Origin: CAKZLS01 sp963771545
Lineage (GTDB): Bacteria > Pseudomonadota > Alphaproteobacteria > Rhodospirillales > Defluviicoccaceae
NCBI GenBank assembly: GCA_963771545.1
Contig: CAVYTX010000004.1
Coordinates: 434,001 to 498,000 of the forward strand
DNA: 64,000 nt
Direction of reading: 5' to 3'
Shown here: positions 18,301 through 26,860 of the stretch, in pieces
Layout of the letters: each line of letters starts with the position of its first letter
Numbering within the stretch: the stretch's first letter is position 1
Translations under genes and position numbers: made by a program
The notes under the pieces: generated by a model
Told to the model about the DNA's origin: nothing
What the model saw: only the letters and a program-made list of their open reading frames with translations
The model's database searches: none

Positions 18301-19060
18301 CGGCGCCCGCGACGGCCAAATGAACTTCGCCGCTTTCCGCTACGATACCGGTGCTTCGCGACAGGTTTCCATTGCCGCCAACGTCATCGCTACCGACCAG
18401 TTCGCCACCGTCGTTGAACCATCCGAGCAGCGGGTCGAAGTCGGCGCTCGCACTCTCGGTGGAGAAGGCGCCGCCGGCCGGCGGATCGGTGAAGGTGAAA
18501 TAATCGGCGTCCGAAAGGTTGGCCAAAAGACCGTAATCGACTCCGAGGCCGTAATTGCCCTGGAAGTCGTCGCCCGCCACTCCGATCCTGAGACCGATCG
18601 CGTTCGCGTACCCTCCGGGACCATCGGAATTGACTGTCCCCTCGAGCGGGGAGGAACTGGCCTCGCCGGTCCAGTCGCCCTCGGCGTCGCGTTGCTGCAG
18701 GACGAGCCCGTGGGGCGCGCTCGCGTCGACGCTAAAGCACTGGCCCGCCAGTTGGTTCAGGATGGTCCATTCGTGCCACGGGTCGCTCGGGAGAAACGTG
18801 GGGTCCGTTGTAAACGGATGATCCGCGTCCGGATATTGCGCCGCGTCAAGAGTACCGAGGACGACGTTGCCGTCATGTCCAAAGATGCTTTCTATCGTGA
18901 AGGTGTCGTTCGGAATCGCAAGAGTCGCTTTGTTTTCGAGAGCAGGCATCGGTCCGTTCTCCCTAGGGGAATTGCCAACGATTTTCGCAACCGCGTTCGC
19001 GGACGCAATTGCTCTCTCCAGCTCCACCGGTTTGAATTTTTTTCGGGTTTTCTTGGCCAT
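15353..19060 (-). CDS. Large cadherin-like / VCBS-repeat adhesin (1235 aa)
   Basis: A surface or secreted adhesin is inferred. There is no Sec signal peptide; the N-terminus is basic, MAKKTRKKFKPVELERAIAS. A unique region runs to about residue 280. Then come two cadherin-like domains (NEAPTAIFLDNASVEEN and similar), one VLANDTDADAG-type domain, and four near-identical repeats of about 103 residues (about 577-990). Each repeat begins NDAPVV and contains AAAAEDGPAV, TFTFDPG, DSHGAVSN and GTVTITVTG. Two more cadherin-like domains follow, ending DDSQTAGDDFLI. Many Asp-rich loops suggest Ca2+ binding. Such proteins usually leave by type I secretion, but no secretion genes are nearby. A LuxR-box-like element lies 25 bp upstream of the start. 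The abrupt C-terminus could mean truncation. An antisense frame over this gene is only a GC-rich shadow. Confidence 0.85.
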   Translation of the reverse strand: MAKKTRKKFKPVELERAIASANAVAKIVGNSPRENGPMPALENKATLAIPNDTFTIESIFGHDGNVVLGTLDAAQYPDADHPFTTDPTFLPSDPWHEWTILNQLAGQCFSVDASAPHGLVLQQRDAEGDWTGEASSSPLEGTVNSDGPGGYANAIGLRIGVAGDDFQGNYGLGVDYGLLANLSDADYFTFTDPPAGGAFSTESASADFDPLLGWFNDGGELVGSDDVGGNGNLSRSTGIVAESGEVHLAVAGAGDSGSNGDHGESGAYELSFTTTATLFPIVFENAPSGTFIVFAGLASRRAVAYELNNDADGRFDIDAQTGLITVEDGTKLDYETSVSHDVDVTTTYVDGTTSPTVDTLTIFVRDVNEAPTAIFLDNASVEENAGGAVVGLLTTEDQDIGDSHVYLSSDVRFEVVGGQLKLKDGVSLDHESEPGVPLTITAIDEGGLSVEQSFILSVADVNEAPIAVDDTGGTTENAPVSIDVLANDTDADAGDDPTTFSLDSVSIASVTGLVGGGTGIVSIGGNQLRFDPGADFDELDEGDTATVVVHYTMSDDGGASATAQATLTVTGVNDAPVVTDVTAAAAEDGPAVTGFFLGDDADGDDDGATLTYTIASLPGEGTVVDIDDATFTFDPGSDFQILAAGETRDVTFGYTATDSHGAVSNIGTVTITVTGANDAPVVADMTLAAAEDGPAIIAPFAGADADADDDAATLTYAITSSPSEGGVINNGDSTFTFDPGAGFQDLAVGETRDASFGYTATDSHGAVSNSGTVTVTVTGVNDAPVVEDVTAAAAEDGAAVTASFVGDDVDSDDGGATLTYAIASSPGEGDMIDNEDGTFTFDPGAGFQDLAMAGTRDVAFDYAAIDSHGAVSNIGTVTITVTGVNDAPAVEDVTAAAAEDGPAVTASFAGDDVDSDDDGATLTYTITSSPSEGGAVNNGDGTFTFDPGASFQDLAEGETRDVAFDYAATDSHGAVSNTGTVTITVSGQNDAPMDLQLSNNRVSENASNGTIVGTVWATDPDTVDGFQYALTDTASGAFDIDPVTGRLTVDNASMLDFEDPLFEGTYTVEVMVTDQSNDSYTEQLDIFLTDVNEAPTGIEPAGGELVADAGNGTVVATLTTIDPDTTDWSPVPETFTYALLDNARGRFTLDGNDIIVADGGRINEGDSYDLLVRSTDKGGLSTDQVMTITASPPPPALFVLSAQADWVDHPEAGDIIDLSTYEFDDSQTAGDDFLI
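16090..17335. repeat. Four tandem ~310-bp repeats inside the adhesin gene
   Basis: The phrase around GCGTCGTTGACGCCGGTGAC recurs near 16400, 16710, 17025 and 17336, about 310 bp apart. High identity between units suggests recent duplication or concerted evolution, and a risk of assembly collapse. Confidence 0.8.
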
Positions 19061-19084
19061 GCGTGTTGGCCAGTTGAGTTCAGT

Positions 19085-19097
19085 TACCCCATTTGGG
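19085..19097. promoter_or_regulatory. LuxR-box-like element upstream of the adhesin
   Basis: TACCCCATTTGGG is identical to 13 bases of the element at 46496-46509 upstream of luxR. It lies 25-37 bp before the adhesin start, just downstream of a TAAAAT that could be a -10 on the minus strand. Binding there would suit repression, or activation from another start site. Confidence 0.45.
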
Positions 19098-19166
19098 TTA
19101 TTTTAGGCAACCGAAAATATTCTCTAGTTTAAAAGGCGTTCCCATCGACCACCCAGTCGAAGCAAC

Positions 19167-19910
19167 CTAGAACGGAAACGCGCCCTCCATGCGCGGGTGC
19201 CAATCTTGCGCCCAGCGGCGGATCTCATCCATCACCAGTTGCTTTCGTGGATCCCGGGCGATGGCTGGGTTCGACCAGTCATCGAGCGCCCAAACGCGGC
19301 CGTCGTCACGGGGCAGCAACGCGTCCGGGTTCCATAGATAGTCCACCTGCAACAACTCCGAGTTCCTGTGCCGGATGAACCGCGCCCCGACAAGTACGGC
19401 GGGCGCGAAGAGGTCCAACTTTTTGGCATAGAGGTCCAGTGCCTTGTTGATCCAGTGAGGATCGCCCGACAGCCCCATGCTGACGTTGCGCACGTGCCAG
19501 CAATCCTCCTTGGCTTCCTCCGACACGGTTGTCGTTTGGAAGAAATAGTCCTCGTGGCGGCAGCTTTGTCTCGGTTTGAAATAATCCCGGCGGCCGATTT
19601 CAATGTGATAGACCAGGATCACCCGGTCGATCACGTCCCCGCTCGTCTCCACGAGAATCTTGCGATTGGACGTGCCCCCGGAAAGATCGTTCGATCCCGA
19701 GAAGACTTCCTTCCATTCGCCCGGCGGAAGCGGCACCTGGAAGCGGCCGATGGCGGTTTGTGGTTGTCCCGGCGCGGCAACCGCCGCCGTTCGCTTTGGC
19801 GGGGTGGTTCGAGGGCTCTCGCACGCCGTCAAAACCGATAGGGCCAAGAGGGCGAGCACCACGGGAGACGCCCGGCGGAAGCCCGTCCCTGGACTCCGCA
19901 CGCTCAACAT
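19167..19910 (-). CDS. Putative lipoprotein of unknown function
   Basis: The protein starts at the ATG at 19910, which overlaps the FecR-gene stop by 7 bp (an upstream TTG at 19919 is possible). It has a 29-residue lipoprotein signal with lipobox LSVLTAC (Cys30). The mature part of about 218 residues includes FQVPLPPGEWKEVFSGSND, VILVYHIEIGRRDYF, a pair of cysteines in SCRHEDYFFQTTT and DCWHVRN, and a tryptophan-rich C-terminus. I do not recognise a family. It would be anchored in the outer or inner membrane facing the periplasm. The overlap with the FecR-domain gene and the adhesin downstream suggest a common envelope function, which is an inference. Confidence 0.75.
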   Translation of the reverse strand: MLSVRSPGTGFRRASPVVLALLALSVLTACESPRTTPPKRTAAVAAPGQPQTAIGRFQVPLPPGEWKEVFSGSNDLSGGTSNRKILVETSGDVIDRVILVYHIEIGRRDYFKPRQSCRHEDYFFQTTTVSEEAKEDCWHVRNVSMGLSGDPHWINKALDLYAKKLDLFAPAVLVGARFIRHRNSELLQVDYLWNPDALLPRDDGRVWALDDWSNPAIARDPRKQLVMDEIRRWAQDWHPRMEGAFPF

Positions 19911-20680
19911 CCGCCGCAACTGGATGAGGTCTGGCTGGCTTCGTCCGCCGCCCGGGCAGCGTCGGCCAGCCGTTTGCGGCTGCTTAAATCCTGCATTTGC
20001 CCCGGTGGCACGGCCTTGGCCGGAACATCGTTGATCGCTTGGATGACGGTGAGTTCCAGTTCGGATTCAATCAGGTCCGGAGATGGCTGTCCGGGTTCGG
20101 CGGGCGCTTCGGGCCTTCCGGGGGGCGCGACCACCGTGGCCTGGCCTTCGCCGCACGTCGCCTCGTCGCCGCCGTCCACGTCGCGGACGCGGACCCGGCC
20201 CTTCTCGACCAGAACTTCCGTCCGCCTGTTCCCGTCGACCCGCACCACGAACGTCGTTCCGCGCACGCCGATAATGGCGCCCGGCGTACGGACCTCGTAA
20301 GCCGTGCTGTTCATCCTGCCGCTCACGAACCGCATGATTCCCTTGCTCAAACCGACCACGAGTTTCTGAGTGCCCGCGCCGCCCGCGAATACGAACGCAT
20401 CGAGCGTGACCTGGGATCCCGGTCCGGTGGAAAGCGTGGTGTCATCGAGGAAGGTGAGTCTCGCCGAACCGTCGGCGCCGGTTTCGATCGATTCCTGCCA
20501 ATAGACCGGATCGTTGGCCGATATCGGCCGGGGAGTCGCCTCGAGAATTCCCTGAACCGAACGCACCACGACCGATGCTTCACCAATTCGCTGGGTCTCG
20601 GCCCGGGCGGTTGCCGTCACGCAAACGATCGTCAATGCCGTGCCCAGGATCCGCCATCCGTGTATGAAGTGCATGGTCAT
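19904..20680 (-). CDS. FecR-domain periplasmic protein
   Basis: I chose the ATG at 20680, which gives a signal peptide (hydrophobic stretch from about residue 8, cut near TATARA-ET). The protein is then 258 residues. The FecR domain (SARLTFLDDTTLSTGPGSQVT, KGIMRFVSGRMNSTAYEV, TPGAIIGVRGTTFVVRV) resembles the non-regulatory FecR proteins found beside adhesins and secreted proteins, not the sigma-regulator FecR, because no membrane anchor or sigma factor is present. After a proline-rich linker it ends in a Cys/Ser-rich tail, SQTSSSCGGC. It is first in a run with the lipoprotein and the adhesin. The partner ligand is unknown. Confidence 0.8.
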   Translation of the reverse strand: MTMHFIHGWRILGTALTIVCVTATARAETQRIGEASVVVRSVQGILEATPRPISANDPVYWQESIETGADGSARLTFLDDTTLSTGPGSQVTLDAFVFAGGAGTQKLVVGLSKGIMRFVSGRMNSTAYEVRTPGAIIGVRGTTFVVRVDGNRRTEVLVEKGRVRVRDVDGGDEATCGEGQATVVAPPGRPEAPAEPGQPSPDLIESELELTVIQAINDVPAKAVPPGQMQDLSSRKRLADAARAADEASQTSSSCGGC

Positions 20681-20787
20681 GGTCAGTGAGTCAGGGTGCC
20701 TACCATTGTACGCCGAGGACATCGTCGCACTTCCGCCGAGAACGGGCAAGCGCGGAAGTACATTCAAATGGCGGAAAATAGAGTAGT

Positions 20788-22101
20788 ATGATGGACACCG
20801 CTCGGATTTGGACTACATCCAATCCTGTTCCCGGGCGGAAGTCGGCAGGAGATTCCTTGAACAGTCGCATTATCAAATTTGGTTTACCCCTGGTGGTTTT
20901 GGCGGCCGCCGCCGGGACCAACGTCTATCTGCAAGCAACCAAACCGGACGTGGAAGCTCAACCCGCGCGCGAGCGTGTCTGGCCGGTGAACATCGTCGAG
21001 GCCGCGCCGGCGGTGGAGACACCCGAATATCACGCCTATGGAACGATCAGCGCCGCGCGCGAGTTGGAGCTGCGCCCATTGGTGGATGGCCGGATTATCG
21101 AAGTCAGCGACATTTTGGAAGTAGGGGGCGTGGTCCACGGTGGCGAGACGCTGGTCACCATAGATCCGTTCGACTTCGCTATACGTGTCGACGCGCGCCG
21201 CGCCGAACTTGAAGAATCGCGCGCCAAACTGGCGGAAATCGAAGCCGACTTGGCCGCCGAGCGCGCCATGCTCGACCAAGACCTGGAACAGGTAACCCTG
21301 TCGGAACGGGACGTGAACCGGCGAGTGGCGCTGCAAAAGAAAGCCGCCACGTCCGAGAAGGCCTTGGACGATTCGCGCATTCTGCTCAGCGAGCGCCGCG
21401 AAGCCGTGCAGGTCCGCCGGCAAATGCTGGAGCGCCTCGCGGCCCGTGCGTCGCAGCAGCGCGCGCGCATCAGCTTGCTCGAGGCATTGCTCCGCCGCGA
21501 CGAAAAGGATCTCGAACGAACCACCATTACGGCGCCTTTCGATGCGTTCGTCGCCGATATCCACGTGTCGGCCGGACAGCAGGTCGCAACGAAGGATCCC
21601 CTGGCGAGGTTGATCGACGCGACACGATTGGACGTCCGTTTTCATCTCAGCGCTCGCGAATTCGCCCGGCTGCTCGCGAGCAATCGAATCCAGGACCGTC
21701 CGTTGCGTGTTTTGTGGCGTCTGGGAGACGCAACACATGAATTCGAGGGCGTGATCGAGCGGCGGCAGAGTGAGATCGACCCCACAACGGGCGGCGTCGA
21801 GCTTTATGCCCGCGTCATGGGAACCGGTGTGGATGGACCGCTTAGGCCCGGCGCGTTCGTGGAGGTCTATATCCCCGACCGGCCCTACCCGTCGGTTGTC
21901 AGCTTGCCGCAAGCCGCGTTGCACGCGGATGATACGGTTTACAAGGTGGTGAACGGCCGACTCGCCGTTCAACAGGTGACCACCGTGGTCCGCCAGGAAG
22001 GCACGGTTCTGGTCGCCGGCCTGGAGCCGGGAACCTTGGTGGTCACCACCCGCTTTCCGGAAATGGGACCGGGTCTGCGTGTTGGTGTTTCGGCGCAATA
22101 A
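20788..22101 (+). CDS. RND efflux periplasmic adaptor (membrane fusion protein, HlyD/AcrA family)
   Basis: The 437-residue adaptor links an inner-membrane RND pump to an outer-membrane channel. It has a membrane or signal segment (IIKFGLPLVVLAAAAGTNVY), a lipoyl half-motif (VDGRIIEVSDILEVGGVVHGG), a long coiled-coil hairpin (about residues 130-240), the second lipoyl half (TTITAPFDAFVADIHVSAGQ) and a beta-barrel with LRPGAFVEVYIPD. The ATG at 20788 is used here. A TTG at 20853-20855, preceded by CAGGAGA, is a possible alternative that would start just before the hydrophobic segment. The permease follows 15 bp downstream. No TolC-like gene is in the window. Confidence 0.9.
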   Translation: MMDTARIWTTSNPVPGRKSAGDSLNSRIIKFGLPLVVLAAAAGTNVYLQATKPDVEAQPARERVWPVNIVEAAPAVETPEYHAYGTISAARELELRPLVDGRIIEVSDILEVGGVVHGGETLVTIDPFDFAIRVDARRAELEESRAKLAEIEADLAAERAMLDQDLEQVTLSERDVNRRVALQKKAATSEKALDDSRILLSERREAVQVRRQMLERLAARASQQRARISLLEALLRRDEKDLERTTITAPFDAFVADIHVSAGQQVATKDPLARLIDATRLDVRFHLSAREFARLLASNRIQDRPLRVLWRLGDATHEFEGVIERRQSEIDPTTGGVELYARVMGTGVDGPLRPGAFVEVYIPDRPYPSVVSLPQAALHADDTVYKVVNGRLAVQQVTTVVRQEGTVLVAGLEPGTLVVTTRFPEMGPGLRVGVSAQ

Positions 22102-22116
22102 GGGAACGTCGGGCGG

Positions 22117-25100
22117 ATGAAAGGCGGAGGCATGATCGGAGTGTTCGCCCGCCATCGTACGGCGGCCAATCTGCTCATGATCTTGATGATCGTCGGCGGC
22201 CTTGGATCCCTGACCCGGCTTAATACGCAGTTTTTTCCCGACTTTGGTATCGACATCGTTTCCGTATCCGTCGAATGGCCGGGAGCCAGCGCCGAGGATG
22301 TCGATGCGAACATCGTCCAGGCCATCGAGCCGGAAGTGCGATTTTTGGACGGCGTCAAGAGGGTCCGATCCGTAGCGCGCGAAGGAAACGCCAAGGTCAC
22401 CATCGAGTTCGAACCGGGCACGGACATGCAGGCGGCGCTCGCCGATGTGGAAACCGGGGTCGGGCAGGTGCGAACCCTGCCGGTGGACAGCGAAAATCCG
22501 GAAATCCGCCGCGCCGTTCGATACGACACCATCACTCACATCGTAATCTCCGGGCCCTATCCGGAGATCGCCCTGAAGGCGGTCGCCAAGCGCATGCGAG
22601 ACGATCTGCTCGACCGGGGAATCGACAAGGTCGACGTAATCGGAGCACGGGACGAAGAGATTTGGGTCGAGGTTCCGCCCGAGACGCTGCGACGGCTGAA
22701 CCTGACGATCGCCGACATCGCCGCACGGATCGCGGAAACGTCCCAGGACATTCCATCGGGCGATAGCGGCGGCACGGTCGAGCAACAAATTCGCAGCCTT
22801 GGCCTGCGGCGCAGCGCCGAAAGCGTCGGCAACGTCGAAATCCGCGCTCTGGAAAACGGTCAGAAGATCTTCCTCCGAGACGTGGCCACAGTGCGCGAGA
22901 CGTTCGAAGAGGGCGGCACGACGCTTCGGCGGAACAACCACCCCGTCATCGAGCTTCACGTCCGGCGGGCCGTGAACGCCGATGCGCTCGAACTCGCGGC
23001 CGCCGTCGATGACTACTTGGCGGAAATTCAGCCGACCTTGCCGTCCGATCTTCTGGTGGAGCAGTACGGCGTCAGCGCCGATCTGATCCGCAGCCGCATC
23101 GACCTCCTTCTCTACAACGGTCTCGGCGGATTGATCCTGGTCGTCCTGATCCTTTTTCTGTTCATGAACGGACCCGTGGCGTTCTGGGTTGCCGCCGGTA
23201 TTCCGGTGGCGCTTCTCGGAACGCTGGTGGTGATGCTCGTCACCGGTCAATCCATCAACATGGTCAGCCTGTTCGGCATGATCATGGCGCTGGGTATCAT
23301 CGTCGACGATGCGATCGTCGTTGGCGAACACGCGGAAACGCGGCGCCGCGCCGGTCTGCCGGCCCTGGACGCCGCCATATCCGGGACCCGGCGCATGGCC
23401 GTTCCCGTGTTGTGCTCCTCGCTTACGACCATCGCGGCGTTCTCGCCCTTGTTGCTGATCGGCGACATGATCGGCGACATCATCAGTGCGATCCCGATAA
23501 CGATTGTGACGGTCATCGTGGCGAGCCTGATCGAATGCTTTCTCGTACTGCCGGGACACTTGCGCGGAGCGCTCGCGAAACCGCCGGCAAGGGCGTCGCG
23601 CTTTCGCCGGTGGTTCGACGCGCGCTTCGACCGGTTCCGCGAGGGCACGTTCCGCGACACGGTCGCGACCTGCCTGGAATGGCGCTATGTCACACTCGCT
23701 CTCGCCGTCGGGGCCTTCATCGTATGTCTCGGTCTCGTCTTCGGTGGCCGGATCGGTTTTCTGTTCTTTCCCGCGCCGGAGTCGAACTCCATTTTTGCCA
23801 ATGTGCGCATGGTCGCGGGAACCCCGAGGGATCAAACGGAACGAATGCTGGCCGAGTTGGATCGCGCGCTTTCGGCGGCGGAGACGGATCTTACCGAAGG
23901 AGCCGGCGGTTTGGTTCAAATGAAATTGACGCGCGTGGGCAGCGGCGTGGGGGAGCGGCCAACGGCGATTACCGTCGACGGCGATCATGTCGGCGGCATC
24001 ATTGTCGAATTGGCGCCCTCCGACGAGCGGACCATTCGAACCGAAGAGACCATTAAAGCCTGGCGGTCCAAGGTCCGGGCCATCGCCGGCACCGATACCG
24101 TGACGTTCGTTCCCGGATCGGCCGGACCGCCCGGACGTGATCTCGATCTCCGGGTCTACGGTCACGATCTGTTCGCGCTTCGAACGGCGGCGGATGAGAT
24201 CAAGGCGCTGCTCGAGCGCTATCCCGGCATCAACGAACTCGAGGACGATCTTCACTACGGAAAGCAAGAGGCAATTCTGGAGGTCACGACGCGGGGGCGC
24301 GCCCTCGGCTTCGACACCGAAACCGTCGGCCGCCAAGTCCGAAACGCCTTCGAAGGCGCGATCGCCAAGCGCTTTCCGCGCGGGGACGAGGAAGTTACCG
24401 TTCGCGTCCAGGTTCCCCGGGACAGATTGAGCGTGGGATTGCTTGAAACGCTCTATCTCCGGGGGCCCGGGGGCGCCGAGGTGCCGTTGAACGAGATTAT
24501 CCAACTGAGCGAGAAGACCGGCTTTGCCCGCATCATGCGCGAGGACGGCCGCCGCCAGGTGTCCATAACCGCCGAGGTCGACGCCAGGGCCATCACCCCA
24601 ACCGAAGTGGAGCGAGCGTTATGGCGAGACGGTTTGGCCGACATCGGCAAGAGGCTAGACGTATCTTTCCGTTTCGCGGGCAAGGCCGAAGAACGAAACC
24701 AGACCTTCGGAGACATGCGGGTCGGCGCCGTTGTGGCGCTCGTGGCCATCTACATCGTTCTTGCGTGGGTGTTTTCCAGCTACGCGCGACCCCTGGTCGT
24801 GATGTCGGTGATCCCGCTCGGCTTTATCGGGGCCAGTCTCGGTCACTACCTTCTGGGCTACGACCTGACCATTCTCAGCATGGTCGCCCTGCTTGGTTTG
24901 AGCGGGATCGTCGTCAATGACTCGATCATCCTGGTCAGCACCATCGAGGAATTCCTCGCCAACGGCCGGTCCCTTCACGACGCCATCGTGGAAGGCGCGT
25001 GCGCGCGCCTGCGCGCCGTCATTCTGACCTCGGCGACCACCATCGGCGGGCTCACGCCGCTCATTTTCGAAACCAGCCTTCAGGCCCAATTCCTGGTGCC

Positions 25101-25245
25101 CATGGCGCTGACCGTGGTTTTCGGATTGCTCGTCACCACATTGCTGGTTCTACTGGTGGTTCCGGCTTTGCTGGGCGTCCAGGCCGACCTGACGACCATG
25201 CTCCTTGGCCGCCTCGCCCATCCACGTTCAACGCCCGCCGAATAG
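22117..25245 (+). CDS. RND efflux permease (AcrB/HAE-type)
   Basis: The 1042-residue inner-membrane proton/substrate antiporter has the full RND layout: TM1 (RTAANLLMILMIVGGLGSL), a large periplasmic loop, TM2-6 (GLGGLILVVLILFLFMNGPV onward, with the LFGMIMALGIIVDDAIVVGE proton-relay region), a second periplasmic loop, and TM8-12 with GLSGIVVNDSIILV. The aspartates of the TM4 region (IVDDAIVV) are present. The adaptor precedes it. The substrate is unknown; the combination resembles multidrug pumps more than metal pumps. The opposite strand has a spurious 1206-codon open frame caused by GC bias. Confidence 0.95.
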   Translation: MKGGGMIGVFARHRTAANLLMILMIVGGLGSLTRLNTQFFPDFGIDIVSVSVEWPGASAEDVDANIVQAIEPEVRFLDGVKRVRSVAREGNAKVTIEFEPGTDMQAALADVETGVGQVRTLPVDSENPEIRRAVRYDTITHIVISGPYPEIALKAVAKRMRDDLLDRGIDKVDVIGARDEEIWVEVPPETLRRLNLTIADIAARIAETSQDIPSGDSGGTVEQQIRSLGLRRSAESVGNVEIRALENGQKIFLRDVATVRETFEEGGTTLRRNNHPVIELHVRRAVNADALELAAAVDDYLAEIQPTLPSDLLVEQYGVSADLIRSRIDLLLYNGLGGLILVVLILFLFMNGPVAFWVAAGIPVALLGTLVVMLVTGQSINMVSLFGMIMALGIIVDDAIVVGEHAETRRRAGLPALDAAISGTRRMAVPVLCSSLTTIAAFSPLLLIGDMIGDIISAIPITIVTVIVASLIECFLVLPGHLRGALAKPPARASRFRRWFDARFDRFREGTFRDTVATCLEWRYVTLALAVGAFIVCLGLVFGGRIGFLFFPAPESNSIFANVRMVAGTPRDQTERMLAELDRALSAAETDLTEGAGGLVQMKLTRVGSGVGERPTAITVDGDHVGGIIVELAPSDERTIRTEETIKAWRSKVRAIAGTDTVTFVPGSAGPPGRDLDLRVYGHDLFALRTAADEIKALLERYPGINELEDDLHYGKQEAILEVTTRGRALGFDTETVGRQVRNAFEGAIAKRFPRGDEEVTVRVQVPRDRLSVGLLETLYLRGPGGAEVPLNEIIQLSEKTGFARIMREDGRRQVSITAEVDARAITPTEVERALWRDGLADIGKRLDVSFRFAGKAEERNQTFGDMRVGAVVALVAIYIVLAWVFSSYARPLVVMSVIPLGFIGASLGHYLLGYDLTILSMVALLGLSGIVVNDSIILVSTIEEFLANGRSLHDAIVEGACARLRAVILTSATTIGGLTPLIFETSLQAQFLVPMALTVVFGLLVTTLLVLLVVPALLGVQADLTTMLLGRLAHPRSTPAE

Positions 25246-25252
25246 AACCACG

Positions 25253-25681
25253 TTACAGGGCGATGTATTTGCGAAGAGCTTCCGCTTCGGCCTCGGCTTC
25301 CTCGATCCGGCTCTTGACCACGTCACCGATACTGATCACACCCGTGAGTTGACCGTCATCGACGACCGGGACATGGCGGAATCGCCCGGATGTCATCATG
25401 CCCATAATCGCGGCGATCGGATCCTTGGAGGAGCAAGTCACAACCTCCTTGGTCATCAGATCACCGACGGTCTTGCCGAAAATCGCCTCGCCATGACGAT
25501 GCATAGACCTGACGATGTCTCGCTCCGAGAGGATGCCGGCGATGGCTCCGCCCTCGCCGATGACCAGCACGGCGCCGCACTTTTTTTCCGCCATGATCGA
25601 CAGAACCGCCGTAATGGGCTCGCTCGGGGTCAGCGAGATTACGTCGCCGCCCTTGCCTTTCAAAATATCCCTTACATACAT
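25253..25681 (-). CDS. CBS-domain protein (tandem CBS pair)
   Basis: The start ATG at 25681 follows GGGAGG at the correct distance; an upstream in-frame start at 25711 is less likely. The 142-residue protein is almost only a CBS pair: VRDILKGKGGDVISLTPSEP with GILSERDIVR, then VGDLMTKEVVTCSSKDPI with GRFRHVPVVDDGQLTGVISI and GDVVKSRIEE, and a short acidic helix at the end. Stand-alone CBS pairs bind adenine nucleotides and regulate unidentified partners. It is convergent with the RND permease gene and about 40 bp from the YbdK-like gene, with no obvious functional link. Confidence 0.93.
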   Translation of the reverse strand: MYVRDILKGKGGDVISLTPSEPITAVLSIMAEKKCGAVLVIGEGGAIAGILSERDIVRSMHRHGEAIFGKTVGDLMTKEVVTCSSKDPIAAIMGMMTSGRFRHVPVVDDGQLTGVISIGDVVKSRIEEAEAEAEALRKYIAL

Positions 25682-25721
25682 GAACGCCTCCCTGGCACGA
25701 ATGCCTCCCAAAACGAATTCC

Positions 25722-26858
25722 CTAAAGGTCGCGGACGGTTTCCGCGATCAACATGTCCACCACGCCGGACATGGCCTCATGCGGGGTTGATCCCCCGGCG
25801 ATCGCCTCTTTGTACGTGGCAAGCTGCCGGTGGGCGCTTGTGCCACGTTGAACGATCCGGCGGCAATGATCAACTTGCTCCACGCACTCAAGCGCCTCCG
25901 CGTCCTGCGCCGTCATTGCGATCAATTCTTCCAGAAGATCGGCGCACGGCACAAGCTTTCCTTTTCCGAAATCGATCAGACCGCCGTCAATACCGTATCG
26001 TTTCGCGCGCCAGCGGTTTTCATCGATCAGCATGTTGTCGTATTCCCGCCACCGCTGATTCTCGCGGCGGAAGCGATACAGCATTCTGACGATGCATTGG
26101 TAGAGCGCGGCGATGGCCATGGCGTCGGTGAGCCGGGTGCACACGTCCGTGATGCGCATTTCCAGCGTCGGGAACTTGGCGCTGGGCCGGACATCCCACC
26201 AGATCATGCTGGCGTCTTCGAAAATCCCGCCGTCCACCAGCACGTCCACGTGGCGTTTGTATTCGCCATAGGAGTCGAAGCGCGATGGCAATCCGGTGCG
26301 GGGAAGCTCGTCGAACACGCTCAGACGATAGCATTTCAAACCGCTATCCTCTCCCCGCCAGAACGGGGACGACGTGCTGAGCGCCAACAGGTGGGGGAGG
26401 AAATAGCTGACCTGATTCATGATGTCGATGCGGAGTTCATCGTCCTCGATCCCCACATGCACGTGCATGCCGCAGATCAGTAGCCGCCGCGCGACGGCTT
26501 GCATGTCGCGAGCCAGTACGTGGTAGCGCTCTTTGTCCGTATGCTTCTGGGACTGCCATTCCGAAAACGGATGAGTCGAAGCCGCGATCGGCGCCAATCC
26601 GTGCTTGGCCGCCACATCGGCCACCGTGCGACGCAACCAGGCGAGATCGTGGCGCACCTCCTTGAGAGTCTTGAAAGGCCGCGTCCCCACTTCGATTTGC
26701 GACGTTAGAAATTCCGGGCGGACCAGATCCCGAATCCGGGCCTCGCATTCGTTGAACATGCTCTTGGGCGGGTCCGTGGCGACCTCGCGCGTTTCTACGT
26801 CGACGAGCAGATACTCCTCTTCGACGCCGACGGTAAACGCGGGCTCCACATACGCCAT
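25722..26858 (-). CDS. Carboxylate-amine ligase, YbdK / glutamate-cysteine ligase 2 family
   Basis: From the ATG at 26858 the 378-residue protein begins MAYVEPAFTVGVEEEYLLVD, the family signature. It goes on with SQIEVGTRPFKTLKEVRHDL, CGMHVHVGIEDDELRIDIMN, PHLLALSTSSPFWRGEDSG, the WWDVRPSAKFPTLEMRITDV region, and the C-terminal RYGIDGGLIDFG. Members form an amide bond between a carboxylate and an amine using ATP; weak glutamate-cysteine ligase activity is known for E. coli YbdK, but the natural substrate is unknown. The start directly follows the stop of the upstream amidohydrolase gene (26861), so the two are probably co-transcribed. Confidence 0.93.
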   Translation of the reverse strand: MAYVEPAFTVGVEEEYLLVDVETREVATDPPKSMFNECEARIRDLVRPEFLTSQIEVGTRPFKTLKEVRHDLAWLRRTVADVAAKHGLAPIAASTHPFSEWQSQKHTDKERYHVLARDMQAVARRLLICGMHVHVGIEDDELRIDIMNQVSYFLPHLLALSTSSPFWRGEDSGLKCYRLSVFDELPRTGLPSRFDSYGEYKRHVDVLVDGGIFEDASMIWWDVRPSAKFPTLEMRITDVCTRLTDAMAIAALYQCIVRMLYRFRRENQRWREYDNMLIDENRWRAKRYGIDGGLIDFGKGKLVPCADLLEELIAMTAQDAEALECVEQVDHCRRIVQRGTSAHRQLATYKEAIAGGSTPHEAMSGVVDMLIAETVRDL

Positions 26859-26860
26859 GT

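Noticed and set aside
16769..19132. 787-codon open frame antisense to the adhesin
   Set aside because: The opposite strand codes clear cadherin/VCBS repeats; the antisense frame only mirrors their repetition.
20884..24504. 1206-codon open frame antisense to the RND pair
   Set aside because: It lies exactly over two well-conserved RND genes on the other strand. High GC removes stops; the protein is Asp/Arg/His-rich without any family motif.
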